64,000 nt of DNA from Dyadobacter endophyticus (GCF_014641595.1 NZ_BMIA01000003.1:1054001-1118000), one strand, 5' to 3'; numbered from the stretch's first letter, positions 16,951 through 25,266 are shown. The notes: generated by a model not told the origin, from the letters alone. Numbers and translations are program-made.

Positions 16951-18165
16951 TTACAATACTAGGTCAGGGTTGCCCGGACCGAAGTGCTTCAAGATCACAA
17001 TAGGATCTGTTTTCGAAGGGTTGCTGATCACTACGCCTTCGACCGCAGCAGCTTCGCTTACGAAGTACTCGTCGTTGGTTAACTGTCCATAGCGGATCAA
17101 TGCAGGGGTTTCGATATCCCACACACCGAATTTTCCATGTCCCTGCATTACAATCATTCCGTATGCAGCAGCGTCAGTAATGGTAACAGTCTGTCCTGGA
17201 AAAACGGTAAGTTCCTTGGCACTGTAAGCCTCGTTTTTATAGCAAATCCAGTTTTCGCTATATCCTTCTTCGGCCATCACAGCGACATCTTTTACCGGTT
17301 TGGGGCGCATGAAATGCTTCTCCATTAAATTAGGATTTACGTTCAAATCCCAGTCGATCACTTCCATCAACAGGTCATAATCGCCTATTCTGTCTTTCGG
17401 CGTTCCTTTCCAAAGCAACTCTTCCGGAATCACCGCCTCGTTGACAAGCGATTGATACATCGCAAAAATATCCGATGCTTTTTGAGGCTCATAGGTACAC
17501 AAGCTACCCGGCGCATGCAACATGCCAGGAGGCACATCCCAGCCTGTTCCCGGCTCCAGACGAAACGCCTGGGAGTAATTGGTAATCTTGTTGTCACCTT
17601 TGGTGAAGTTCATCAGACATTCTTTGATCTGCTCTTTGGTTGTACCGGGAGCGATTCCGATGAATGTGTATGGAAAATCACCACCGTGATTGTTCAGTTG
17701 AGGCGGGAAATAGTAGGCTTCCGGCTTTCCATTCTGGCCCACCATAGCGGCGTGCTCATCTCTGTGGTGAATGTGATGCGGAAGTGGCCCCATATTGTCA
17801 AAAAACTTGGAGTACATGGGCCAGCTCTTGTATTGATCCCAAAGTCTGTCGCCTATAATCTGACCTTTCAGCTCTTCTACCGCGTCCCGCAATGTCACTT
17901 TTTGAATCCCTGATTCATCTTCCAAAACGATTTGGCTCAAACCTTCATTTTCACCTGTAAGCGGCCCGTTTTCCGCAGGAGTTGTGGATGACAACCAGCG
18001 CTCATCGATACCACCACGCTCTCCACCCAGCACGTAATAATCGTCGGGGTGCAACTTGATCCTGCGGCCAGGAACGCAAAACGAACGCGGCACCCATGTC
18101 GGAGCCAGACGTAAAATTCCCTTCCCCTGCTCCAACGCCTTCTCAGCTATACTTGAAAGTCCCAT
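16951..18165 (-). CDS. Cupin-type protein, mannose-6-phosphate-isomerase-like
   Basis: A 404-residue soluble protein from the ATG at 18165; an upstream in-frame ATG at 18216 adds 17 residues (MKILTKYTKNQFF...) that look like leader. Metal-binding cupin features are visible: the His-rich GPLPHHIHHRDEHAA near residue 130, WDVPPGMLHAPGSL further on, and a second beta-barrel region ELTVFPGQTVTITDAAAYGMIVMQGHG. This is the layout of class I phosphomannose-isomerase-like double cupins, though it is not a typical ManA. It sits between DUF4432 and a TIM-barrel gene in the sugar operon, so an isomerase or lyase role on a keto sugar is plausible. No specific function is claimed. Confidence 0.75.
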   Translation of the reverse strand: MGLSSIAEKALEQGKGILRLAPTWVPRSFCVPGRRIKLHPDDYYVLGGERGGIDERWLSSTTPAENGPLTGENEGLSQIVLEDESGIQKVTLRDAVEELKGQIIGDRLWDQYKSWPMYSKFFDNMGPLPHHIHHRDEHAAMVGQNGKPEAYYFPPQLNNHGGDFPYTFIGIAPGTTKEQIKECLMNFTKGDNKITNYSQAFRLEPGTGWDVPPGMLHAPGSLCTYEPQKASDIFAMYQSLVNEAVIPEELLWKGTPKDRIGDYDLLMEVIDWDLNVNPNLMEKHFMRPKPVKDVAVMAEEGYSENWICYKNEAYSAKELTVFPGQTVTITDAAAYGMIVMQGHGKFGVWDIETPALIRYGQLTNDEYFVSEAAAVEGVVISNPSKTDPIVILKHFGPGNPDLVL

Positions 18166-18240
18166 TGTTTTTGTATTAAAGAATTGGTTTTTGGTATACT
18201 TAGTTAAAATTTTCACTGTGTGTTAATGTACTGTCGTTCT

Positions 18241-18276
18241 TGTCGTCCTGAGCGGACCGGGCCGCTCAGGGGGACA
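18241..18276. repeat. Intergenic hairpin between DUF4432 and cupin genes
   Basis: CCTGAGCGG (18247-18255) pairs perfectly with CCGCTCAGG (18262-18270) around ACCGGG; flanking TGTC and GACA extend the stem beyond a small internal loop. No T-run follows on either strand, so it is not a normal terminator. It resembles a dispersed REP-like palindrome. Confidence 0.6.
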
Positions 18277-18282
18277 GTATCG

Positions 18283-19374
18283 CTACACATTCACCTTTAA
18301 TTCAAATTCTTCGATTTCTTCCCTCGCAGTCAATACGCTCAGTTCCAGATCATATTCCCGCGTTTCTTCCGGTTCCAGAAAAATCAACGTTCCGTCTTCC
18401 CTTGCCTTGGCCTGCCCGGAAAGCGGGTGCGTACTCGGCTCGATACCCGTTACGTATTCCCCTTTGCCCCAATGTTGCCAGTTGGCCAGCCAGGGCAACT
18501 GTTCTTTTTTGAATTTCAATGCCACGGCCAATCCGAGCTTCGCATTGTGCAATCCACAAATGCTATCTCCGAAAATGTCGGCGTCCACATCAATTAAGGC
18601 TACTTCTTCTCCGCTTCCCAAGTGGCTTTCCAGCGGTGCCGGGGCTTTTTTGAATGCATTACCTTCTTTGAAAATCTTGGCATTCTCTTCAAAGCGCGGG
18701 CGCCATTGGCCATTCCAGAGAATGTCGGTACCCTCGTCCACGATCGGCCATCCGAAATTAAAATGGTACAGCAACATATGCGGCGTGGCGGTATTGGCTT
18801 TGTTGATCACCTCATCGTGAATGCGCAGTTTTGGCTCTCCCAACGTGGCTGAAATCGTTCTTTTCAATTCCAAACTTGGTCCGAAAGGCCGCGTTTCACG
18901 GATAATGCCGGTAATGCTCATATCGTATTTCCCAGCGCGCAAGTCTGGCTGAACGATCGAAACGATTTCCGCAGGCTGATTACCGATCAAACCATGTAAT
19001 CCGCGGTCGCCGAAACCGTCAGACTCCGGCCCGCCCGCGTGTGAGAGGCCACAAGTAGTAAGCAGCCCGCCGCCAAATGTGCGGAGCCAGTCAATGCCTT
19101 TGTCAGAAAACGGTTGCGGATAGGTAATGCCGCCGTGACTGATCCACGCAAGGCTATGCTGGTTATAAAACGCCTCGGCAATATCCATCGCCCTGTCGAT
19201 CACCACCTTAAAGCGCAAACCGCCCCCGGTATTGATCCACGCAATGCGGGTACCGCGACCAGCGCCATTGTCCAGCACTGAAGTTTCGATACCGCCTACT
19301 TGTGCGTGGTTCGAAACTTTTACTTTCCAGTCTTCCACTAGCTTTTCAATGCCTTTCGAATCGCCGATCTCCAT
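18283..19374 (-). CDS. DUF4432 aldose-1-epimerase-like protein
   Basis: A 363-residue beta-sandwich protein of the galactose-mutarotase superfamily. Recognisable DUF4432 stretches are VLDNGAGRGTRIAWINTGGGLRF, VIDRAMDIAEA, WISHGGITYPQ, FGGGLLTTCGL, GDRGLHGLIGNQPA, HMLLYHFNFGWPIV and GIEPSTHPLSG. The His residues in LHG and YHFNFGWP are at positions used for anomer or keto-sugar catalysis in this superfamily. No signal peptide. DUF4432 genes typically accompany sugar dehydrogenases and TIM-barrel isomerases, as here. Probable role: mutarotation or epimerisation of the imported or oxidised sugar; substrate unknown. Confidence 0.85.
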   Translation of the reverse strand: MEIGDSKGIEKLVEDWKVKVSNHAQVGGIETSVLDNGAGRGTRIAWINTGGGLRFKVVIDRAMDIAEAFYNQHSLAWISHGGITYPQPFSDKGIDWLRTFGGGLLTTCGLSHAGGPESDGFGDRGLHGLIGNQPAEIVSIVQPDLRAGKYDMSITGIIRETRPFGPSLELKRTISATLGEPKLRIHDEVINKANTATPHMLLYHFNFGWPIVDEGTDILWNGQWRPRFEENAKIFKEGNAFKKAPAPLESHLGSGEEVALIDVDADIFGDSICGLHNAKLGLAVALKFKKEQLPWLANWQHWGKGEYVTGIEPSTHPLSGQAKAREDGTLIFLEPEETREYDLELSVLTAREEIEEFELKVNV

Positions 19375-19461
19375 TATATCTTAATTAAACTACTAATTAT
19401 CTAAACCTCAAAAAGGCGCAAAATGCCTGGCTTTAATGCTTTTAACTCAAAAAATGGGAGG

Positions 19462-20274
19462 TCAGGCTACCGGTGCGCTAGTCAGCCAGTTTCTCACTCT
19501 TGCATTGAAATCTTCTGTATTCTCAAAATGGAACGCGTGCCCGAGCTTGTCGTACAAAAACAGCTCGGCACCCGGAATGCCACCGGCGACCTCTTCCGCC
19601 ATCCATACCGGCGTAAAAATATCCTCCCTGCCGCCTATGACCAGTGTCGGGGCGTTGATCTTACCCAGTTCCGGCAATGCATTGTGGTTAATGCAGGCAG
19701 CCGCCTGCCCCTCCAATCCGTGCAATGGCTGCGGGAATGGGTTGAATGCATCTACACTACGGCCATTTTCGAGGTCCTCGTGTTGTTTCGCATCGTCCCA
19801 CGACGATTTCGAAAAGATCAGCAACTGAATATACAAGCTGAACTCCTCCGGCCTGAAACGGGCCTTGGCATTCATAATATGTTGGAAAAGGCCCTTGGCA
19901 TAATTGTCGCAACGCGCCCACGGGCACATTAACACGAGCGATTTGACCTTGTGAGGATGCCTTATCGCAAGTTGCTGCGCGATGGTACTACCCATGGAGC
20001 AACCGATCACATGCACGTTTTCCAAACCCAAAGAATCGAGTAAGCCGGCATAGTCATCCGCCATTTGCTCGGTAGAATACGGTCCGGCCGGTTTATCTGT
20101 CAGCCCTACACCACGATTATCGCCGATAATGCAGCGGAAATGATGCTTCCAGTCGGCAAGATGCACATTCCATACCGCGCCCGGCGCCGTTATGCCCATA
20201 ATCAGGAGCAGAGGCTCGCCGGAACCGCGTTCTTCGTAGTAAAAGTTGATACCGTTGGTTTTTATTGTGGGCAT
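19462..20274 (-). CDS. Alpha/beta-fold hydrolase
   Basis: A 270-residue cytoplasmic hydrolase. Oxyanion-hole region PLLLIMGITAPGAVW, conserved DNRGVGLTDKP, nucleophile elbow GCSMGS with Ser93, acid in VIGGREDIFTP and catalytic His in LGHAFHFEN complete the triad. This pattern is closest to esterases, lactonases and haloperoxidase-like members. Its start lies 9 bases from the stop of the upstream TIM-barrel gene, so it belongs to the sugar operon; a sugar lactonase or esterase step acting after the dehydrogenase is one possibility. Family sure, substrate not. Confidence 0.88.
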   Translation of the reverse strand: MPTIKTNGINFYYEERGSGEPLLLIMGITAPGAVWNVHLADWKHHFRCIIGDNRGVGLTDKPAGPYSTEQMADDYAGLLDSLGLENVHVIGCSMGSTIAQQLAIRHPHKVKSLVLMCPWARCDNYAKGLFQHIMNAKARFRPEEFSLYIQLLIFSKSSWDDAKQHEDLENGRSVDAFNPFPQPLHGLEGQAAACINHNALPELGKINAPTLVIGGREDIFTPVWMAEEVAGGIPGAELFLYDKLGHAFHFENTEDFNARVRNWLTSAPVA

Positions 20275-20283
20275 GGGGAGATG

Positions 20284-21111
20284 CTATTTTAGTGCCGGAA
20301 TCAACTCCTGCTGAATCCACTTCCCGTCGTGCAATGTCACGAAATCGGGGTCTTCGAGGGCTTCCTCGCCTTCATCTTCGCAGATGATCCAGCCTTTGTA
20401 ATTGATGTCTTTCAGCCACTGGGTTACGCCGGGCAGATCTACCTTACCATTACCCATTAATGTAAACTCAGGGTTGCCGTCCCAGTCCTTATAATGCACA
20501 TGGTTGATCAGCGACTGATATTCCTTCATTTTCGTGAGCGGATCCATGCCACCGTTGATGATATGGCCTACATCGGGCGTCCAACCGGTTACCGACGCAT
20601 CCAGGCCTTCAAGAACGATCTTGTAATCTTCCTCGGTACGGATTATGGAGGTATGCGGCGAGTTCGGATGGTAGCTACAAGGCACGCCTTTGTCGGCGGC
20701 ACGGCGCGAAACGGTGTTGACGATGTTCACGAGGCGCTTTTGGCGCTCTTCGATGTTATGCCTGCCGGCCGGGATCTGTACTGTGTTCAAAACCGCACCC
20801 GGGAAGCGTTGCAGCACACGGATGGCGTGGTCCGCCACTTCGCGTTCGCGTTCGGTCTCTTCGGACTCGTTCCAGTCCAGTGCGAGGGCCAATGCGGCGA
20901 GTTCGATACCTTGTTCTTTCAGTTTGGCTTCGAGCAGATCAGGGTCCTGAAGATCGCCCATCCAGGTAAAAATAGGTTGAATACCGGTAAAGCCCGCTTT
21001 GGCGATGACTTCGATCATGTGTCCTAACCGGCCCTGGTGTGTTTGGCCGCTGTTGCTCATGAACCAGGTGTAAACCTCTGATCCAAAGCGAAATGGAAGT
21101 TGCTGAGACAT
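20284..21111 (-). CDS. TIM-barrel sugar isomerase/epimerase, IolE-like
   Basis: A 275-residue xylose-isomerase-like barrel starting MSQQLPFRFGSEVYTWF; an in-frame ATG at 21129 would add six residues. Metal ligands appear as Glu in the first strand (GSEVYTW), and as CSYHPNSPHTS, WTPDVGHIINGG and HVHYKDWDG, the E/D/H set of inosose dehydratase and related enzymes; IICEDEGEEA ends the barrel. The first strand and HYKDWD region resemble IolE, but no iolB, iolC or iolD gene is visible, so inositol breakdown is not supported. It sits in the middle of the sugar operon. Dehydration, epimerisation or beta-elimination of a keto sugar are all possible. Confidence 0.87.
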   Translation of the reverse strand: MSQQLPFRFGSEVYTWFMSNSGQTHQGRLGHMIEVIAKAGFTGIQPIFTWMGDLQDPDLLEAKLKEQGIELAALALALDWNESEETEREREVADHAIRVLQRFPGAVLNTVQIPAGRHNIEERQKRLVNIVNTVSRRAADKGVPCSYHPNSPHTSIIRTEEDYKIVLEGLDASVTGWTPDVGHIINGGMDPLTKMKEYQSLINHVHYKDWDGNPEFTLMGNGKVDLPGVTQWLKDINYKGWIICEDEGEEALEDPDFVTLHDGKWIQQELIPALK

Positions 21112-21140
21112 TAAAAAGTTTATTTTCAATTACATAAAAA

Positions 21141-22190
21141 TCACTTCGACTTCTTTTTCACTACCTCGCCCGGCATGATCAGCGAATCCCAACCAGCCAG
21201 ATCGGAGGGCTTCACATTCGCTTTGTACCCGCTGAAATTGAATGTAGTAGGCTTGTAAGGGCCCACAAATGCAATGTCGTTATTCGGTTTGATAGCATTT
21301 TCAAGCCCCAGCCCCCAGAACATCGCATTCACGATCATCCTTCTGAAACCTTCATTCAACAAATCCTCGGACGCGCCATGCGTCGTGGTGAAGGCGCGGC
21401 CTTTCCGGCCTCCCTCCATTTGATAATCGCGAATCCAGGCAACCGGTAGCAGTTCTTTCGTCGGATCGGCAGGCGAATCGGCGGTCATGCCATTCAGCAC
21501 CTGGCCTTTTGCCAGCACAGTTCCTTTGGGCGCTGCCGTATAACCTCCCGACTGAACCCACATATCCTTCACGCCCCGCATGATCGGATGCTTCGTCTGT
21601 GTTTCGTCGATGACGATTTTAGAGGATTGCTTATGGTTCGTCCCATAATGCGACACCCAGGTTTCACCCAAAATATGTTCGCCGAAACCGTCTTTCCATT
21701 CCGTTTTTGGCCCCTTATAGTTCCAGGTATAATGCTCCCATTTCGGGTCATTTTTAATTTCAAATGCATGTGTCGACGTGCGGAACGCTACGATGGGCCC
21801 TCCTCGTTTGAGGTAGTTCTCGAAATGCTGCATTTCCTTGTCTTCGAAATGCGCGAAACGCATAAAAAGCACCATCAAGTCGGCCTTATCGAGCACGTCG
21901 AGGCCTTTTACATTGGAACTACCCGGGTAAATGTAGCCATTCGAGTCGAGCGCGTACACGACCGTACACGTGAACCCGTAGCGCCTGGCCATAATCCGCG
22001 CCAGTGCGGGAAGCGATTCTTCGCCGCGGTATTCGTGGTCGGTGGCAATAAAAACGATGTTTTTACCCACCCCCGGCCCTTTGTCGCCTTTGTACACGAC
22101 CCGGTGTTTCGCGGGATCGTCCTGTGCATTGGAGCCGAAAGTGATCAGTGCAATGCCGAACGCCAGCATTGATTTCAATAGATTCTTCAT
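21141..22190 (-). CDS. ThuA-domain protein, exported
   Basis: A 349-residue protein with a signal peptide (LLKSMLAFGIALITFGSNAQ, cut after Ala-Gln near residue 23) followed by a ThuA-like glutamine-amidotransferase-type fold: NIVFIATDHEYRGEES, LDVLDKADLMVLFMRF, FENYLKRGGPIVAFRTSTHAF and the C-terminal GRAFTTTHGASEDLLNEGFRRMIVNA. In rhizobia ThuA acts with the Gfo/Idh/MocA dehydrogenase ThuB in 3-keto-trehalose metabolism. Here it is clustered with similar dehydrogenases. Its exact catalytic role is not established, and the export signal places it in the periplasm. Confidence 0.87.
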   Translation of the reverse strand: MKNLLKSMLAFGIALITFGSNAQDDPAKHRVVYKGDKGPGVGKNIVFIATDHEYRGEESLPALARIMARRYGFTCTVVYALDSNGYIYPGSSNVKGLDVLDKADLMVLFMRFAHFEDKEMQHFENYLKRGGPIVAFRTSTHAFEIKNDPKWEHYTWNYKGPKTEWKDGFGEHILGETWVSHYGTNHKQSSKIVIDETQTKHPIMRGVKDMWVQSGGYTAAPKGTVLAKGQVLNGMTADSPADPTKELLPVAWIRDYQMEGGRKGRAFTTTHGASEDLLNEGFRRMIVNAMFWGLGLENAIKPNNDIAFVGPYKPTTFNFSGYKANVKPSDLAGWDSLIMPGEVVKKKSK

Positions 22191-22216
22191 AAACCCGGAC
22201 TAAAAAAGGTGGTTGA

Positions 22217-23068
22217 TCAAAGCCCGTGTTTCAGGCCCATTTCGCGGATAAATTTGTAGCCGTTTTCGGCAATGTCCCACGGCTCATTGAATTCTCGCCA
22301 CACGCCGATTGCATTCGCAAAACCGGGATCGTTCCGCGAAAATGCCTCGATCGTCAGCCAGCCATCGTATTTAATAGCCGCCAGCGCCGCGAAAGCATCA
22401 TCCCACTTCACCTGCCCGGTTCCCGGCGTGCCGCGGTCGTTCTCACTGATGTGTACGTGCGCCAGCACCGGTGCGATCGTCTGCAAGCCACTCAAATAGC
22501 TTTTCTCCTCGATATTGGAATGGTGGGTGTCGAACATCGCCCGAACATTCGGATGGTCTGCGGCCTTTACGAGTTTGAGCAGCTGCTCCATGGTATTGCA
22601 CAGGTAGCATTCGAAACGGTTAAGCGCTTCGAGGGCAAATGTGATGTTGGCCTGTGCGGCGTAATCGGCAGCCGCATTCAAAACTTCACCCGCCAATGCA
22701 TATTCCCGATCTTCGGCCGGGCGGTTTACAAAAACAGTATGTGCCGAGTGGAAAGGTCCGCAAATGACTTTGGAATTCAGGTCATGGGCACGGTCAACAG
22801 CCCATTTGATTTTGTCCAAAGCTCTTCCCCGAACCTCCGCTGATTCGCTCACCGGATTTTCGTCGGCACCGACCGTCATTACCGCCGTAGTTTCAAGGCC
22901 CAAGTCTTTCACAAAACTGCCCATCCGTTGGTAAGCCGCGGCTTCCTGGGGGCCTAAATAGAACTCGACACCGTCGTACCCAATCGTTTTCAGTCGTTCG
23001 ATGATCGGAAACAAGTCATCCGAAACTGCCGCCGTCCAGGCCAGCACATTAAATCCGATTTTATTCAT
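22217..23068 (-). CDS. TIM-barrel sugar isomerase/epimerase
   Basis: A 283-residue xylose-isomerase-like barrel from MNKIGFNVLAW. An in-frame start at 23092 would translate part of a heptad repeat, so the ATG at 23068 is preferred. Family residues are visible: YDGVEFYLGP, VICGPFHSAHTVF, FALEALNRFECYLCNT (metal-ligand Glu), VRAMFDTHHSNIEE, LAHVHISENDRGTPGTG and WLTIEAFSRND. This pattern is close to D-psicose/tagatose 3-epimerases and keto-sugar epimerases. Third barrel of this type in the cluster and next to ThuA and DUF1080. Acting on a 3-keto or ketohexose sugar is likely; position specificity is inference. Confidence 0.88.
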   Translation of the reverse strand: MNKIGFNVLAWTAAVSDDLFPIIERLKTIGYDGVEFYLGPQEAAAYQRMGSFVKDLGLETTAVMTVGADENPVSESAEVRGRALDKIKWAVDRAHDLNSKVICGPFHSAHTVFVNRPAEDREYALAGEVLNAAADYAAQANITFALEALNRFECYLCNTMEQLLKLVKAADHPNVRAMFDTHHSNIEEKSYLSGLQTIAPVLAHVHISENDRGTPGTGQVKWDDAFAALAAIKYDGWLTIEAFSRNDPGFANAIGVWREFNEPWDIAENGYKFIREMGLKHGL

Positions 23069-23080
23069 AGTAGGCATTAA

Positions 23081-23108
23081 GCCGACGGCCAACAGCCGAC
23101 AGCAGATG
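23081..23108. repeat. Heptad repeat 4 (DUF1080-isomerase junction)
   Basis: Units GCCGACG, GCCAACA, GCCGACA, GCAGATG. Reverse-complemented they read TGTCGGC-like, similar to repeats 1-3. It sits in the 45-base junction between the two genes, just past the DUF1080 stop codon. Confidence 0.65.
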
Positions 23109-23113
23109 TTTGA

Positions 23114-23893
23114 TTAATATTGTTTGATGCGCAGGTCTTTGTATTCCACTTTCATTGGTGGGCCTACATGTACCTGTACACCTAAAAGGCCTTTTTTGGC
23201 TCCATTTACCGTGTCATTGTCGGTAACATCACTCATGAGGACGCCATTGATGTAGTGTTGGAGATGATTTCCCTTCACTACGAGGTGGAAAGTATTCCAA
23301 TCTTCACTTTTGATCAATGTCTTCAAAGAATCGGAAGAACCGAGCGAGCCTACCACTTCGAAGCCTGTCCAAGCATTTCTCGCCACGTTCTTGCGGATAG
23401 CTTCCGGTGTTTTTTCGCCTGTATATTCCTTGATGACCGTTTTCTGGCCGCGGTAGGCCAATGTGGTACGCTTGCGCTCTTCGTAGTTCTGGCCGGTGTA
23501 GTTGTTTTTGCCATCGATATCGGCCTGGTAGCCTTTCAATGCAAAAGGTACGTCGGTCAACTGTTCGCTGCGGTAGTTGATACCGGAGTTACCGGCAGCC
23601 GCGATCTTGAAGGAGCCCTTTAATTCGAAATCTCCCGGCTCGCCGCCTTTCCAAATGATGAATGAGTTGGTTTTTAAAAGCGTTTCAGGAGTTATTTCCC
23701 CCACGAGGGAGCCGTTTTCGGCACGCCAGTATTTCGGATCCCCGTCCCAGCCTTTCAGTGTTTTTCCGTCGAAGATGGATTTAAAGCCTTTTTCGGCTTT
23801 TTGGGCAAAAGTATCGACCTGGCTGGTGAGGGTCATCACGGCGGCCAGAAGCATTCCGGCCTTGATAAATCTGAAACTCATTTTTGATCGCAT
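23114..23893 (-). CDS. DUF1080 (3-keto-disaccharide hydrolase family) protein, exported
   Basis: A 259-residue concanavalin-like protein with signal peptide (GMLLAAVMTLTSQVDTFAQ). DUF1080 hallmarks: FKSIFDGKTLKGWDGDP at the start of the mature protein, FIIWKGGEPGDFELKGSFKI, GNSGINYRSEQ, GYQADIDGKNNYTGQNYE, DWNTFHLVVKGNHLQHYINGVL and a terminal YKDLRIKQY. Other members hydrate or hydrolyse 3-keto-glycosides and travel with Gfo/Idh/MocA dehydrogenases and TIM-barrel epimerases. An alternative ATG four codons later (23881) is possible. It shares the operon with ThuA and isomerases, which supports a keto-sugar role in the periplasm. Confidence 0.9.
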   Translation of the reverse strand: MRSKMSFRFIKAGMLLAAVMTLTSQVDTFAQKAEKGFKSIFDGKTLKGWDGDPKYWRAENGSLVGEITPETLLKTNSFIIWKGGEPGDFELKGSFKIAAAGNSGINYRSEQLTDVPFALKGYQADIDGKNNYTGQNYEERKRTTLAYRGQKTVIKEYTGEKTPEAIRKNVARNAWTGFEVVGSLGSSDSLKTLIKSEDWNTFHLVVKGNHLQHYINGVLMSDVTDNDTVNGAKKGLLGVQVHVGPPMKVEYKDLRIKQY

Positions 23894-24066
23894 TTATAGG
23901 TTTAGTGACTTCTGAACAACTGACTTCCCTTACTTCAAGAATTATTGGGGCATCAACCTCCTCTTAAAAAAGCAGAAATTAATATCCAAAAATTCCTAAA
24001 AATATCTGATGGACTATCCTGTACTGACCTGCTACCGGCGCGAAGCTCTTGCTTCGTACCAACGCA

Positions 24067-25212
24067 TTAGGGCAGCGGATCGCCAGGGGTTTTGGCAGCG
24101 GGATCGTATACCGCCACTCCTACGCGTGAATCGGCGCAGCCATAGTAGAGGAGCCATTTCTTTTTGTAATACACCATTCCTTCAATGAAAACCGTCCCTG
24201 CTACGTACTGGCCGCTCTTTTCGAACGGTTCCATCGGGCGGAAAAACGGCGCATCGAGGCGTGCAAGGACTTTGGTAGGGTCATTTTTATCAAACAATAC
24301 CTGACCGGCGCAGTAGCTGTTCGGCGTAAAACGTTTGTCGCCGTCTTCGCCTTTGTCGTTTTTACCATTATAAAGTAATACAATTCCCTTGTCGGTCAGG
24401 ATGGCCGGGGGGCCGCATTCGGTGAGGTTGCTGTCGAAGTAACCTTTTCTTGGCGAAATCAGATTGACGAGCTCGCCTTTGCTATCGACCACCGGTTCCC
24501 AGTTGATGAGGTCGGTGGAGGTGGCTATATTCACATTTGCCTCTCCAAAATAGAGCCAGTATTTGCCGTTTATTTTTGCGATCACCTGCTTATCTCCAAC
24601 CAATTTGGTCACAATAGAGCCGGATTTTGTCCAAATGTTGTTGAACTTGCCATGATAGGCCTCCCTGAAAGCGGGCCCATATTTCTCCCATTTGAGCAAA
24701 TCGCGGGACGTAGCGACTCCAAGGCGCGCCTTGTCCTTGTTCCATTGGGTATAAATCACGACGTACAACCCATCTTCTGTTACAGCCACACGCGGGTCTT
24801 CGCAGCCGCCGGGCCATTCATTAGCCTTCTGACTGTCCTCAGCAGGAAACAGCACCGGTTCTTTTCTCCTTTTGAAATGGATCCCATCCTCACTTTCGGC
24901 GTAGCCGAGGCGCGAAGTACGCATACCAATCGCCTTGCCGGCCTTATCCTCCGCGCGGTAGAGCACCACGATCTTGCCGTTTTTGATAGCCGCAGCGGGA
25001 TTGAATGTATCATTCGACTCCCAATCGACATGCCGCTTTTTCATAGGGCAAAAGAAATGCGAGGTGCTGTCGGGAGATATCACGGGATTCACGCCGGCTG
25101 GTCGTTTGAAACCACCGATAGTCCAATCGGGTAGTTTGTTTTCGGTTTGGGCAAATGTCTGCCCTGTGAAGATCGATGTGCATATAGCCAGGCCGGCGAT
25201 AAAATTTTTCAT
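24067..25212 (-). CDS. GH130-like glycoside hydrolase/phosphorylase, exported
   Basis: A 381-residue five-bladed propeller protein from the ATG at 25212, with signal peptide (FIAGLAICTSIFTGQTFAQ). GH130 features: DTFNPAAAIKNGKIVVLYRAED, GYAESEDGIHFKRRKEPVL, GGCEDPRVAV with the family acid, LTECGPPAILTDKGIVLLYNG and LYYGCADSRVGVA. GH130 enzymes act on beta-mannosidic and related linkages, as phosphorylases when cytoplasmic and often as hydrolases when exported. Export here favours a hydrolase. It is the first gene of the minus-strand sugar run, 174 bases before DUF1080, preceded by the YceI terminator. A weak hairpin (about 24036-24059) lies in that gap. Linkage specificity is unknown. Confidence 0.85.
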   Translation of the reverse strand: MKNFIAGLAICTSIFTGQTFAQTENKLPDWTIGGFKRPAGVNPVISPDSTSHFFCPMKKRHVDWESNDTFNPAAAIKNGKIVVLYRAEDKAGKAIGMRTSRLGYAESEDGIHFKRRKEPVLFPAEDSQKANEWPGGCEDPRVAVTEDGLYVVIYTQWNKDKARLGVATSRDLLKWEKYGPAFREAYHGKFNNIWTKSGSIVTKLVGDKQVIAKINGKYWLYFGEANVNIATSTDLINWEPVVDSKGELVNLISPRKGYFDSNLTECGPPAILTDKGIVLLYNGKNDKGEDGDKRFTPNSYCAGQVLFDKNDPTKVLARLDAPFFRPMEPFEKSGQYVAGTVFIEGMVYYKKKWLLYYGCADSRVGVAVYDPAAKTPGDPLP

Positions 25213-25266
25213 AGATTTTCTATCAGTTATCAAATCATACCTCTCAAATATAAGGCTCTGCGGGCA

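Noticed and set aside
20284..21111. Inositol catabolic cluster (IolE-like plus dehydrogenase plus importer)
   Set aside because: No iolB, iolC or iolD gene is present, and GH130, DUF1080 and ThuA do not fit inositol.
12934..23108. CRISPR-like reading of the heptad repeats
   Set aside because: Units are 7 bp with no spacers and each array has only three to four units; no cas genes are near.
24036..24059. Hairpin as terminator of the GH130 gene
   Set aside because: CGAAGC/GCTTCG forms a short stem, but with mismatches beyond and no T-run; left as a weak structure only.
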